Assembly: GCA_024278285.1 (NCBI GenBank)
Contig: JAJRTM010000173.1
Span: forward strand, 1 to 13,968
DNA length: 13,968 nucleotides
From: Planctomycetota bacterium
Lineage (GTDB): Bacteria; Planctomycetota; Planctomycetia; Planctomycetales; Planctomycetaceae
Direction: 5' to 3'
Shown one piece after another: positions 1 through 7,354 of this stretch. The position numbers and the translations under genes are program-made. Every line of letters begins with the position of its first letter. Position 1 is the first letter of the stretch. The notes beneath the pieces were generated by a model, which did no database searches, was not told the origin of the DNA, and was given only the letters and a program-made list of their open reading frames with translations.

Positions 1-25
1 AAACAACGCACTTGACAAGCTTCGT

Positions 26-65
26 GTTGCTTCGCAACCCAGAGGACAAGTCCTCTGGGCTATCC
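26..65. repeat. Palindromic repeat family D, copy 1
   Basis: A small hairpin (GTTGC, loop TTC, GCAAC; 26-38) is followed by a perfect 10-bp stem CCCAGAGGAC / GTCCTCTGGG (38-47 with 50-59, two-base loop) and then CTATCC. The same layout recurs at 9950-9990: the left arm matches at 15 of 16 bases and the right arm at 9 of 10, while the inner stem has a different sequence. It lies about 105 bp beyond the 3' end of the minus-strand gene. No T-run follows the stem on either strand, so it does not look like a simple intrinsic terminator. Probably a dispersed REP-like element. Confidence 0.7.
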
Positions 66-169
66 ATTCTTGTCAGAAATCGATGAAAAACGCCAGTAAT
101 TTTTCAGATGGCACTTATGTATAAACAACAGGTGCAAGCACGCCATCCTACAGTTGCAGCAATGTTTCA

Positions 170-1120
170 TTAGAAAAACGGAACGGACGAAATTCGCCAG
201 CCCTGTTTTGTTCGTTTCCATTCCAGTGAAATACCACCACCTGCGGGCAGTCCCATTTGCTGGCGTTTCATTTCTTGGCGGAGTTTTTTGTCTGCATCAA
301 AGAACCGCCAGTTGCCTTCGACCAGTTCGAAACGGACATCTCGGGCGGTCTGATCGGGGATGCCTTTGCCAATGGGGCCAAGTCTTTTTTTCCATTTGGG
401 GTCTGCAGGAAGATTGAAACTGACAACCGTTCTGCCTTCCATTTCAACCGGTTCTGGTTTCAATTCCAGCAGCACTTGAAATTCACGAATCAATTCCATA
501 TACAAAATCGGATAAGTTTTCAGTCTTGAAATGAGAGGCGTTTCCTGTTGCTGATGGATCAATCGCTGCACTGCTGCTGCGGGATAGATGCTGCGGATAA
601 AGTTCTGGAACTTTTCCTTTTCCAGATCACGAATTCCCTTATGTAAAACAGCTTTCAGGTTATCGCCATAACCATTGATCGTCACCTCTTTTTCCTGAGT
701 GATCACTTTGGGTGGTTGCAGTTCTTTGGTTTCTTCTTTTTCGAGACTGACGATAAACATCGCGGTATCTGACCGGTCTGAGAGATGCACTTTGGCTTGC
801 TCAAACTTTTTCAGAACACGCAGTAAACGTTTTCGTTCGGCAGGATCATTTTCGATTCGCTTGGAAATCGAGTTGGCTTTGCTGCCGGAGTCTGTAGATA
901 GGAAATCATCCAGCCCTGAAGCTGAATTTCCTTTTTCGAGTTCGGCTATGACAGCCTTCATTTTTTCTTCAAGCGATTGTACTGTTCGTTTCCGCATCGC
1001 CCGGGCAGAACGGCTGTTCGATTTTCTTCGTTGCCCATGAGATTCAGGTGGATACAACGTGCCTGCGATAATACTCGCCAGGACCAGTACAACAGAAAGC
1101 CAGCTTCGGGATGAAGTCAT
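170..1120 (-). CDS. Secreted protein of unknown function
   Basis: I do not recognise this protein. It would be 316 residues from the ATG at 1118-1120, chosen over the upstream in-frame start at 1177 because AAGGGA lies about 8 nt before it on the coding strand and because translation then opens with a clear signal peptide (MTSSRS, a hydrophobic core WLSVVLVLASIIAG, likely cut near SHG-Q at about residue 29). A basic stretch RRKSNSRSARAMRKR follows, then charged helical sequence (about 45-110). The C-terminal half mixes helix and strand (DLEKEKFQNFIRSIYP; RFELVEGNWRFFD; ISLEWKRTKQGWRISSV), loosely like NTF2-like or lipocalin-type proteins, but this is only an impression. It is transcribed away from the ATP-grasp gene, so it is not part of the plus-strand cluster. 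Likely exported to the periplasm. Confidence 0.75.
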   Translation of the reverse strand: MTSSRSWLSVVLVLASIIAGTLYPPESHGQRRKSNSRSARAMRKRTVQSLEEKMKAVIAELEKGNSASGLDDFLSTDSGSKANSISKRIENDPAERKRLLRVLKKFEQAKVHLSDRSDTAMFIVSLEKEETKELQPPKVITQEKEVTINGYGDNLKAVLHKGIRDLEKEKFQNFIRSIYPAAAVQRLIHQQQETPLISRLKTYPILYMELIREFQVLLELKPEPVEMEGRTVVSFNLPADPKWKKRLGPIGKGIPDQTARDVRFELVEGNWRFFDADKKLRQEMKRQQMGLPAGGGISLEWKRTKQGWRISSVPFF

Positions 1121-1399
1121 CAGCGATTCCCTTTCGATCACCTTGTTTTTAACTGGAGAACACCAGATTAGCGACAAGGCATCAACTTAACAAACAAACA
1201 GCACGTGTAGAAGTCATCGACCAAAAATTATTGCATTTCAAAATTGAATCTACTAGACTTTGACAAAGCACTATCTGCAATGTCTGACTGTTGCCACATT
1301 TTCGCCTTACACAAAAAAAGTATTCCTGGGCTTATGATCGAGAAGAGAAACCGGTTTTCTGCCGGGGCTGGCGTTTACTATCGTTGGAGTTTTGTGTAA
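1121..1399. other. Divergent intergenic region
   Basis: This 279-bp gap separates the minus-strand secreted protein from the plus-strand ATP-grasp gene, so promoters for both should lie here. A TTGACA hexamer sits at 1260-1265 on the plus strand, but no good -10 follows at 16-18 bp. TATGAT at 1333-1338 has no partner -35. I see no convincing promoter pair, hairpin or RNA gene. The only clear signals are the Shine-Dalgarno sequences next to each start: AAGGGA on the minus strand and GGAG at 1386-1389 on the plus strand. Confidence 0.4.
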
Positions 1400-2359
1400 A
1401 TGCCTCGGCTGTTATTTGGGAATTTTGATTTTGAACACTCTCTGGGTAAGGCCCCTTCTGGGCAGCTTTCTCGCAATCTTCGTGAAGTGAATGCGAAATG
1501 GTGTTTGTCGCTGCTTCCGTTAATGAAACCGGGGGATTACCTTTGGATACCGGAATTGTTAATCGATCGAAAAGATTCCTGGCAACATCTGGTGAAGCAG
1601 GCAGGCGTGGTTGGTATCTGGCAGGTTGATCAAATTCCGAGTGGCATCGAAATTGAATTTGTTCCCTGGGGCTGGACCGAAAAAAATATTCGCTGGGCAG
1701 AAAAACAGGGTTGGGAAACTCAACATCCTGGAATGCAAATTATTGCGTGGAGTAATTCTCGGGCGACCTCTTTCGGGTACGAACAACAATGGAAATCTGC
1801 ACCGCCGGGATCGGTTGAATTATATCGAGTGGAAGATCTTTGCAGGCATCTGGCGACTTTTTCTGATGATGCAAAATGGGTAATGAAAGCGGAATTCAGT
1901 ATGTCCGCCCGAGAACGAATGATCGGGCAGGGGCGAGACGTTTTGCAACCAACACTTAATTGGTTAAAAAAGCGGTTATTGCATTCCGGGAGAGTTTTCT
2001 TTGAGCCGTGGTTGAATCGGATTGAAGAAATGAGTTTCCATTATGAAATTTCCTCTGCCGGCAACGTTTGCTTTTTGGGAATGACCGAGCTGATCACAGA
2101 TGAATTCGGCAGGTATCTCGAAAACCGTCTGGTATCTACCGAAAACGCTCAAGATAAAACAGCGTGGGAACGTTCTGGTTTGCAGACGATGCAATTAGCT
2201 CAGGAGTTTGCCCGAAAAGGATATTTTGGGCCACTCAGCATCGATGCGATGCGTTATGACGATGCGGAAGGTAACAGCCACGAGCGTCCTTTGCAGGATG
2301 TCAACGCAAGGTATAGCATGGGGCGATCTGAATGGGAAAAACAGAAGAAAGATCGATGA
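1400..2359 (+). CDS. ATP-grasp-fold ligase-like protein, substrate unknown
   Basis: A 319-residue soluble protein whose C-terminal half has the order of motifs of an ATP-grasp carboxylate-amine ligase. These are a candidate nucleotide-binding lysine in WVMKAEFSMSARERMIGQG (K163, where family members have K followed by a Ser/Gly-rich flexible loop), a strand with VFFEPWLNRIEEMSFHYEI (E202-P203), GPLSIDAM (D282), and the metal/phosphate motif LQDVNARYSMGR (D300, N302, R304). The N-terminal 150 residues, with VPWGW at 88-92, resemble the pre-ATP-grasp region of peptide-ligase-like members. Known relatives activate a carboxylate with ATP and join it to an amine or thiol; the substrate here cannot be read. 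The ATG at 1400 has GGAG 10 nt upstream. The glycine loop is poorer than usual (Ser, Arg and Glu in place of Gly), so catalytic activity is likely but not certain. The only neighbour downstream is a hairpin and a repeat element, which suggests a single-gene unit. Confidence 0.75.
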   Translation: MPRLLFGNFDFEHSLGKAPSGQLSRNLREVNAKWCLSLLPLMKPGDYLWIPELLIDRKDSWQHLVKQAGVVGIWQVDQIPSGIEIEFVPWGWTEKNIRWAEKQGWETQHPGMQIIAWSNSRATSFGYEQQWKSAPPGSVELYRVEDLCRHLATFSDDAKWVMKAEFSMSARERMIGQGRDVLQPTLNWLKKRLLHSGRVFFEPWLNRIEEMSFHYEISSAGNVCFLGMTELITDEFGRYLENRLVSTENAQDKTAWERSGLQTMQLAQEFARKGYFGPLSIDAMRYDDAEGNSHERPLQDVNARYSMGRSEWEKQKKDR

Positions 2360-2443
2360 TCACGTCAATCCTGTTTACCACGTGTCGCAGGACATTATTT
2401 TCGGTTATCGAAAATCTGCTGAAAAATAGTTGTTGGCTCTGTT
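2360..2443. other. Short gene-free stretch after the ATP-grasp gene
   Basis: I see no gene, hairpin or promoter here. Together with the hairpin and the MITE-like element that follow, it makes up a 372-bp gap without a credible gene between the ATP-grasp gene and moxR. Short ORFs crossing the gap run through the inverted repeats and have no ribosome binding site or family-like sequence. Confidence 0.5.
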
Positions 2444-2467
2444 CGTAATGGGTAACTCCCCATTACG
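2444..2467 (+). terminator. Hairpin downstream of the ATP-grasp gene, possible terminator
   Basis: A perfect 9-bp stem CGTAATGGG / CCCATTACG (2444-2452 with 2459-2467) closes a six-base loop, 84 bp after the ATP-grasp stop codon. No T-run follows, so intrinsic termination is not established. It could be an RNA-stabilising 3' hairpin, or another short palindrome placed next to the MITE-like element. Confidence 0.35.
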
Positions 2468-2499
2468 ATACGTGTTACGATGTATCAGATAAATTCTTG

Positions 2500-2692
2500 T
2501 AACTATTCAGCGGAGGGTGGCTGGGGACAGATTGTTATTAAAAAAGTATGAATGCTCAAATAACCTTCGCACAATCTGCCCCCAGAACGAGATACCTGAT
2601 TGCATCTGGGGGCAAATTGTCGCCAGCTGTCTTGTCAATTGTTCGGACTACTTCCGACAACTTGTCCCCAGCCACCCATCACTGAATAGTTA
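2500..2692. mobile_element. MITE-like inverted-repeat element A
   Basis: This non-coding element is bounded by long terminal inverted repeats. Positions 2501-2535 pair with 2657-2691 at 30 of 35 positions, both arms sharing AACTATTCAG and GGGTGGCTGGGGACA on matching strands. Inside is a second inverted pair, 2571-2586 with 2605-2620 (15 of 16), related to the outer one. The whole can therefore fold as two tandem hairpins: 2521-2535 with 2571-2585 (14 of 15) and 2606-2620 with 2657-2671 (13 of 15). Both ends carry TA directly outside ACTATTCAG, which would fit a TA target duplication of the IS630/Tc1-mariner type, but this is inference from one copy. No transposase ORF lies inside. It ends 39 bp before the moxR start, so it must lie within or next to that gene's promoter. 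Confidence 0.75.
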
Positions 2693-2731
2693 TGGTTTCT
2701 TCAACAAACATTTTTTACGAGATGACAATTC

Positions 2732-3778
2732 ATGAGTGAAACGCCACTTCCCGAAGAGTCGATTGAAAAACTGAATCAGGCTTACAGGAAAATTTGCGAA
2801 CAGATGCAGCGCGTGATTATTGGTCAGCAGGATGTGATTGATCAATTGTTGATTGCGCTGTTCAGCCGGGGGCATGTGCTTCTGGAAGGAGTCCCGGGAC
2901 TCGCGAAAACATTGATGATCAGTACGTTGTCGCGTTGCCTGGATCTCAATTTCAGCCGCATTCAATTTACCCCCGATTTAATGCCTGCTGATATTACCGG
3001 AACAGAAGTGTTGCAGGAAAATCGTGATACCGGGCAGCGGGAATTTCGTTTCATCGAAGGCCCACTATTTCATAACATGGTGCTGGCGGATGAAATCAAT
3101 CGAACGCCTCCCAAAACGCAGGCAGCTTTATTGGAAGCGATGCAGGAACGGCGAGTTTCTATCGGGCAGACTCAGCACAAATTAAGCGATCCATTTTTTG
3201 TCATGGCGACACAAAACCCGATTGAACAGGAAGGGACTTACCCGTTGCCAGAAGCTCAGCAGGATCGTTTCATGTTCAAGGTGTTTGTCGATTACCCCAG
3301 CTTTGAGGAAGAAAAAGCGATTGCCAAGGCGACAACCGGTTTGCAGGCGGATGAAGTCGATCATGTGTTGACGGCTGAAGACATTATCGCGTTGCAACGT
3401 ATCGTCAAGCAGGTTCCCGTTACCGACCACGTGATTGAATACACGCTTGCATTAGTACGGCAAACACGGGTGCGCGAGGAAATCGCTCCCGATTTTGTCA
3501 AACAGTGGCTCGGCTGGGGAGCGGGTCCGCGAGCGGTGCAGAATTTAATTCTTGGCGGGAAAGCGCGGGCACTGCTTAATGGTAGAACGCATGTTTCTAC
3601 CGATGATATTGCTGCGCTCGCCAAGCCGGTTCTACGACACCGCATTGTGACCAACTTCACCGCAGAGAGTGAAGGAATTACCACGGACGATGTGATCGAA
3701 CGTCTGCTCGAAGTTACTCCGGCCAAAGAAGGTGAATTGACAAGTGATCCACGACTCAAAAAGATTTTTGCCGCCTGA
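2732..3778 (+). CDS. moxR: MoxR-family AAA+ ATPase
   Basis: A 348-residue cytoplasmic AAA+ ATPase of the MoxR family, whose members act as chaperone-like motors on VWA-domain partner proteins. All core motifs are present and intact: Walker A GVPGLAKT (53-60), Walker B MVLADE (116-121, with D120 and E121), sensor 1 in ATQNP (N162), arginine finger in AQQDRF (R179), and sensor 2 GAGPRA (R267) in the C-terminal lid. The length is typical of the family. No strong Shine-Dalgarno precedes the ATG; ACGAGA about 10 nt upstream is the best candidate. It is the first gene of a plus-strand series, and its 3' end overlaps the DUF58 gene by 35 nt, the usual MoxR-DUF58 pairing. Element A ends 39 bp upstream, so the promoter either lies within that element or in the short gap after it. 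Confidence 0.95.
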   Translation: MSETPLPEESIEKLNQAYRKICEQMQRVIIGQQDVIDQLLIALFSRGHVLLEGVPGLAKTLMISTLSRCLDLNFSRIQFTPDLMPADITGTEVLQENRDTGQREFRFIEGPLFHNMVLADEINRTPPKTQAALLEAMQERRVSIGQTQHKLSDPFFVMATQNPIEQEGTYPLPEAQQDRFMFKVFVDYPSFEEEKAIAKATTGLQADEVDHVLTAEDIIALQRIVKQVPVTDHVIEYTLALVRQTRVREEIAPDFVKQWLGWGAGPRAVQNLILGGKARALLNGRTHVSTDDIAALAKPVLRHRIVTNFTAESEGITTDDVIERLLEVTPAKEGELTSDPRLKKIFAA

Positions 3779-4649
3779 GGTCGTCCATCGAATTTCTCGA
3801 TTGGAATTGCAGGCTCGCAATGTCGTCGAGGGATTTCTGAGTGGATTACATCGCAGCCCTTATTTTGGTCAATCAATCGAATTCGCCCAGCACCGCGAAT
3901 ACGCTCCCGGTGACGATGTGCGCCGCATCGACTGGAAAGTCTTTTCGAAAACAGACAAAGTTTACATCAAGCAGTATGAAGAGGAGACGAATTTAAGAGC
4001 TTCGATTCTTTTGGATGTCAGCGAATCGATGTCTTTCGGTTCGGGGCAACTTTCAAAATTCGATTATGGGACACAACTGACCGCAGCGATGGCGTACCTG
4101 CTGTTAAGGCAACAAGATTCCGTCGGACTGACCACTTTTGATGAGCAAATTCAGGCGACGCTCCCGTTTCGCAGCAAGCATACACACCTGCATGCGATTC
4201 TGGAAACGTTGGCCAAAGCGGAACCAGGACAAAGTAAAACAGGCATTTTCGATATTCTTCGCATCACGGCTGAACAACGTGTCCGCAGAGGATTGGTGAT
4301 TCTGATTTCCGACCTGTTTACTGATCGCGAAGAATTGTTCAAGGGATTGAAACTGTTAAGACTACGCGGACACGATGTGATGCTGTTTCATGTTCTTGAT
4401 GATCAGGAAGTGAATTTCGATTATTCGGGAACAACAAAATTTGAGGGACTCGAAGAGACGGGCGAATTGGTTTGCGATCCACGAGGATTACGCGACGATT
4501 ACCTGGAAGCAATGCGGCAATATCTGACCGAAGTTCGCCGTTTTTGTGCAGGGCATGTGATTGATTACAAAGTAATATTAACCAGCGAACATATCGACGC
4601 GGCTCTGTCTCATTATTTAAAACACCGAATTGGCATGAGAAGAGGTTGA
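3744..4649 (+). CDS. DUF58 protein with VWA-like fold
   Basis: A 301-residue cytoplasmic protein of the DUF58 family, the standard partner of MoxR ATPases. The signature [20 protein letters not shown] runs from residue 51 to 70, followed by IKQYEEE (75-81). A von Willebrand A-like core follows with an intact MIDAS metal site: DVSES (D91, S93, S95), a Thr in GLTTFD (T129 or T130) and ISDLFTD (D189). The start is GTG at 3744, inside the end of moxR. It is preferred because AAGAAGG lies about 11 nt upstream and because the N-terminal [13 protein letters not shown] segment continues the conserved [13 protein letters not shown] helix. A TTG at 3768 is possible but has no ribosome binding site. The 35-nt overlap implies translational coupling to moxR. 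No membrane segment is visible. Confidence 0.92.
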   Translation: MIHDSKRFLPPEVVHRISRLELQARNVVEGFLSGLHRSPYFGQSIEFAQHREYAPGDDVRRIDWKVFSKTDKVYIKQYEEETNLRASILLDVSESMSFGSGQLSKFDYGTQLTAAMAYLLLRQQDSVGLTTFDEQIQATLPFRSKHTHLHAILETLAKAEPGQSKTGIFDILRITAEQRVRRGLVILISDLFTDREELFKGLKLLRLRGHDVMLFHVLDDQEVNFDYSGTTKFEGLEETGELVCDPRGLRDDYLEAMRQYLTEVRRFCAGHVIDYKVILTSEHIDAALSHYLKHRIGMRRG

Positions 4650-4654
4650 TTCAA

Positions 4655-4799
4655 CTCGTTCCCAAGCTCCTGCTTGGGAACGCACGACTGGGAAGGTTCT
4701 CCTTCCGACGTGTTTTTATTTGTTTTAGATGGTTTTCAGTTCCGGCGTGAAGCAGGAGCTTCTGTCCCTTGCGTTCCCAAGGTGGACCTTGGGAACGAG
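4655..4799. repeat. Palindromic repeat element B (REP-like doublet)
   Basis: The element fills most of the 171-bp gap between the DUF58 and BatA-like genes. It is bounded by inverted ends CTCGTTCCCAAG (4655-4666) and CTTGGGAACGAG (4788-4799), and each end forms its own hairpin: an 11-bp perfect stem 4657-4667 with 4672-4682, and a 12-bp perfect stem 4772-4783 with 4786-4797. An inner 6-bp stem GGAAGG / CCTTCC (4691-4706) is followed after four bases by a T-rich run (4711-4726) and could act as a weak terminator. GCTCCTGCTT (4666-4675) is also complementary to 4750-4759, so a long-range fold is possible. Hairpins of the form GTTCCCA...TGGGAAC are, from memory, common dispersed repeats in planctomycete and cyanobacterial genomes. 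Confidence 0.75.
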
Positions 4800-4820
4800 G
4801 AAATATAACGATTATAAACT

Positions 4821-7349
4821 ATGATGATCTGGCTTTCACAATTATTTATTCATCCAGCGATGGCTGCCGGCGGGGCGGCTTTGATCGCGGTACCGATTAT
4901 CATTCATTTGATCAATCGGTTGCGGTATCGCAAGGTGCGTTTTGCAGCGATGGAATTTCTGCTTCAATCGCAACAGCAAAACCGTAGACGTATTCTGATC
5001 GAACAGTTATTGCTTTTGTTGTTACGTATTTTGCTGGTCCTTGGAATTGTCGCACTTTTCGCCCGGTTGATTCTCGACCCTTCACAACTTTCGCTGTTGG
5101 AGCGGCCTCAAACGCATCATCTGGTTGTGCTTGACGATTCCGGCTCGATGCGGGATCGCTGGGGAGAAACATCCGCCTGGCAGGAAGGCTTGAAAGCGGT
5201 CAAGCGAGTCGCTTCTGAAATGGCGAATCAGGATGGGATTCATACCTTAACGCTGATGCAAACTTCGCAGCCTGATCGAACGACCTCGAACTTCACCCGG
5301 CGGGAAATCGATATTTCATTGCTCAGCGAACTGGAAGATAAACTCGAAACGATGCAGCGGGATTGCAGTTACGCTCAAACGCAATGGGCAGACACATTTT
5401 CTGCGATCGAGCGAATTCTTTCTGCGGGGAATGAAGAGAATACGATCATTCATGTCATCTCCGATTTTCGTCAGTCCGAATGGGGAGGCTCTCCCACGTT
5501 GGTCGCTGATATCGAGGGACTGGCTGGTGAGAACCGGGCGGTGAATTTGATCCCTGCGATTCCGAATCGGCACGAAAATCTTGCGGTTACTTCCTTCGGG
5601 GGAGAATTACATACCGCTGCGGTGTTGGTCCCGATTGAGCTGACCGCACAAATCACAAACTTTGGTGAATCGCTGGCAGAAAATATCGCGGTCCGGGTAC
5701 TCGTTGATGGAGAACCGATCCCGCAGGCGATCACCATTCCGAAAATCGATCCGGGGGAAACAATCGCAGAGTCTTTTGAAGTGACGTTGACCACGCCGGG
5801 CGAACACGCGCTCGCTGTTCAGATTCCTGCGGATGCACTTCAAGCCGATAACTTTCGATATTTAACCTTGAACGTCCCGCAAGTTCAACGAGTGCTTATT
5901 GCAGACGGGAGTGATGCGACTTCCGAATCGCAGTACATCGCAGATGCCATCTCGGCTGATCCGAGTATCACCGGGATTGAAGTCATCATTGTACGGGCAG
6001 ACGATTTACGGGATCAGGATCTCGCGCAGTTTAGTGCAGTCTATCTGTTGAATGTCCCACGTTTGCCCGCAGAAGCATTGAGGCTGTTAAGCGATTACGT
6101 CAAAAAAGGCGGCGGAATCGCCTGGTTCATGGGGGATAAAGTCGATGGTTCTTTCTATCGTCAACTTGCCCAAAAAAACCAGTTGGATGTTCACGAGCAA
6201 GTCTTGTCCCCAAAAGTGAAAGAAGCCGATGAGAAAACAGAACCGAAGCAATCGGAAAGCGTTCCGGGTGATCGTTTTCAAACACTCTTCCCGGTTCTGA
6301 TTTCTCTTTCGCCAACTGAACTGGAACGGCAAGATGAAACAAATCCGGGGGCTGATTTAATATTAAGCGATCATCCCTTGTTTGAAATACTGAATGCGGA
6401 AAACGGATTGCTGGCGAATTTCATTAACATTTACCGTTACTTCCCACTCGACACTTCGGAAGGTGCCGCGATTGTTGGAGAGACGCATATTATCGGTAAG
6501 TTGCGAAATCAAGCTCCGCTTTTTGTGGAATCTCGGTTGGGCGAAGGGCGAATATTTGTGTCACTCACTTCAGCAGGACCGATGAATTCAGAAAACTCGA
6601 AACGTTGGAATAATTGGCCTTTTGATATCAATGCGCCCGGCTTTACCGTGTTTCATCTGGAGTTAGTAAAATACCTCGGCTCCCGGCGGCATCTCCGTTC
6701 TGCTTTGCAAATTGCAGAACCGCTGGTGATTCAGGTGAATCCGTCGGTTTACACGCCGGAAGTCCGGTTCACGCCGCCCGAAGGGCTTGGGCTTTCTTCG
6801 GTCGTCATCCTGGCAACCTCCCAAAAGAACCTTGCCCAAAAGAAACCTGCCGCAAAACAAGGCGACAAAGAGGAGCATGCAAGTGACTCAACTCTTCTGC
6901 AAGCTATTTATAACGCCACGCGGTTCCCAGGAGTTTATCGGGTTGAACGAGAAAATCTGGCTCGTGAAGCAGCAACAAATCTATATGCGTTTAATGTCCC
7001 GCAGGATGAAGGTCAACTGGAGTTGACTTCTTCTGCCGAGTTGCGTTCGAAGCTATCTTCAATTCCAGGCGTCATCGTTCAAGATTACGGAAAGCTTCAG
7101 GGAATCAAAAAGGAAGACCCGGGACGTGAACTTCGCACATTGCTATTGTTGTTATTGGTGTTAATTCTAATTGCAGAACAGGCGTTGGCTTACCGGCTCA
7201 GTTTTCATACCCGGCAATCCGGCTCTGCATTCGGTACGCGTTCTTCCTCTACAAATGCCCTTCAGGGAAATTCTGGAACAGGTGGCGGTTCAAAACAATC
7301 CCCCTCCCCCTCCCCCTCCCCCTCTCCCGCTCTTCAGGGAGGGAATTGA
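4821..7349 (+). CDS. BatA-like membrane protein with VWA domain
   Basis: An 842-residue protein opening with a BatA N-terminal region: membrane segment 1 (about 12-31, ending [17 protein letters not shown]), a basic loop to residue 58, and membrane segment 2 (61-84, [15 protein letters not shown]). A VWA domain follows with MIDAS motif DDSGS (D105, S107, S109), then a CARDB/Ig-like part around 250-350. Next is a flavodoxin/GATase1-like part (about 355-440, IAWFMGD after the turn GGG) that lacks a nucleophile cysteine. A third membrane segment (about 771-790) and a cytoplasmic tail ending in Ser-Pro repeats close the protein. The positive-inside rule puts the VWA and middle domains in the periplasm. 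Start: ATGATG at 4821/4824; the only purine-rich stretch (ACGAGGA) is about 18 nt away, so the ribosome site is weak. The next gene starts 2 nt after this stop. Likely role: MIDAS-bearing subunit of an envelope complex served by MoxR/DUF58. Confidence 0.88.
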   Translation: MMIWLSQLFIHPAMAAGGAALIAVPIIIHLINRLRYRKVRFAAMEFLLQSQQQNRRRILIEQLLLLLLRILLVLGIVALFARLILDPSQLSLLERPQTHHLVVLDDSGSMRDRWGETSAWQEGLKAVKRVASEMANQDGIHTLTLMQTSQPDRTTSNFTRREIDISLLSELEDKLETMQRDCSYAQTQWADTFSAIERILSAGNEENTIIHVISDFRQSEWGGSPTLVADIEGLAGENRAVNLIPAIPNRHENLAVTSFGGELHTAAVLVPIELTAQITNFGESLAENIAVRVLVDGEPIPQAITIPKIDPGETIAESFEVTLTTPGEHALAVQIPADALQADNFRYLTLNVPQVQRVLIADGSDATSESQYIADAISADPSITGIEVIIVRADDLRDQDLAQFSAVYLLNVPRLPAEALRLLSDYVKKGGGIAWFMGDKVDGSFYRQLAQKNQLDVHEQVLSPKVKEADEKTEPKQSESVPGDRFQTLFPVLISLSPTELERQDETNPGADLILSDHPLFEILNAENGLLANFINIYRYFPLDTSEGAAIVGETHIIGKLRNQAPLFVESRLGEGRIFVSLTSAGPMNSENSKRWNNWPFDINAPGFTVFHLELVKYLGSRRHLRSALQIAEPLVIQVNPSVYTPEVRFTPPEGLGLSSVVILATSQKNLAQKKPAAKQGDKEEHASDSTLLQAIYNATRFPGVYRVERENLAREAATNLYAFNVPQDEGQLELTSSAELRSKLSSIPGVIVQDYGKLQGIKKEDPGRELRTLLLLLLVLILIAEQALAYRLSFHTRQSGSAFGTRSSSTNALQGNSGTGGGSKQSPSPSPSPSPALQGGN
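7299..7328 (+). repeat. Hexanucleotide tract (TCCCCC)4 TCTCCC, coding Ser-Pro
   Basis: Four exact TCCCCC units and one TCTCCC unit encode five Ser-Pro pairs near the C-terminus of the BatA-like protein. Gain or loss of a unit would keep the reading frame and change the tail by two residues. The preceding and following protein segments are similar (NALQGN and PALQGGN), so the tail may have grown by duplication. The tract also contains CCCTCCC three times (7302-7308, 7308-7314, 7314-7320). Confidence 0.85.
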
Positions 7350-7354
7350 TCATG
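7314..7354 (+). promoter_or_regulatory. Strong Shine-Dalgarno with possible sequestering stem
   Basis: AGGGAGGG (7336-7343) lies 8 nt before the ATG at 7352 and is the strongest ribosome binding site in the window. It decides the start of the second VWA gene against the in-frame TTG at 7346, which is only 2 nt from it. GGGAGGG (7337-7343) is the exact reverse complement of CCCTCCC at 7314-7320, leaving a 16-nt loop. Two further CCCTCCC units upstream could pair instead. Because this segment is translated as the end of the upstream gene, ribosomes finishing that gene would open the stem, giving coupled translation. The pairing is visible in the sequence; a regulatory effect is inference. Confidence 0.5.

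Noticed and set aside
1121..1177. Longer N-terminus for the minus-strand secreted protein
   Set aside because: The 19 extra residues would precede a clear signal peptide, and the start at 1120 has its own ribosome site.
1260..1338. Promoter for the ATP-grasp gene using TTGACA at 1260 or TATGAT at 1333
   Set aside because: Neither hexamer has a partner at 16-18 bp spacing, so neither supports a sigma70 promoter.
2517..2735. 72-residue plus-strand ORF inside the MITE-like element
   Set aside because: It runs through both inverted repeats, has no ribosome binding site, and its sequence is dictated by the palindromes.
3361..3876. 171-residue minus-strand ORF across the moxR/DUF58 junction
   Set aside because: Both plus-strand genes are well-recognised families here, and the antisense peptide shows no family-like motif.
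4804..4818. Promoter TATAAC/TATAAA just before the BatA-like start
   Set aside because: Transcription from either would begin only a few bases before the ATG or beyond it, and no good -35 is present.
7346..7351. TTG start for the second VWA protein, overlapping the upstream stop as TTGA
   Set aside because: It is only 2 nt from the Shine-Dalgarno AGGGAGGG, while the ATG at 7352 is 8 nt away, so the ATG is preferred.
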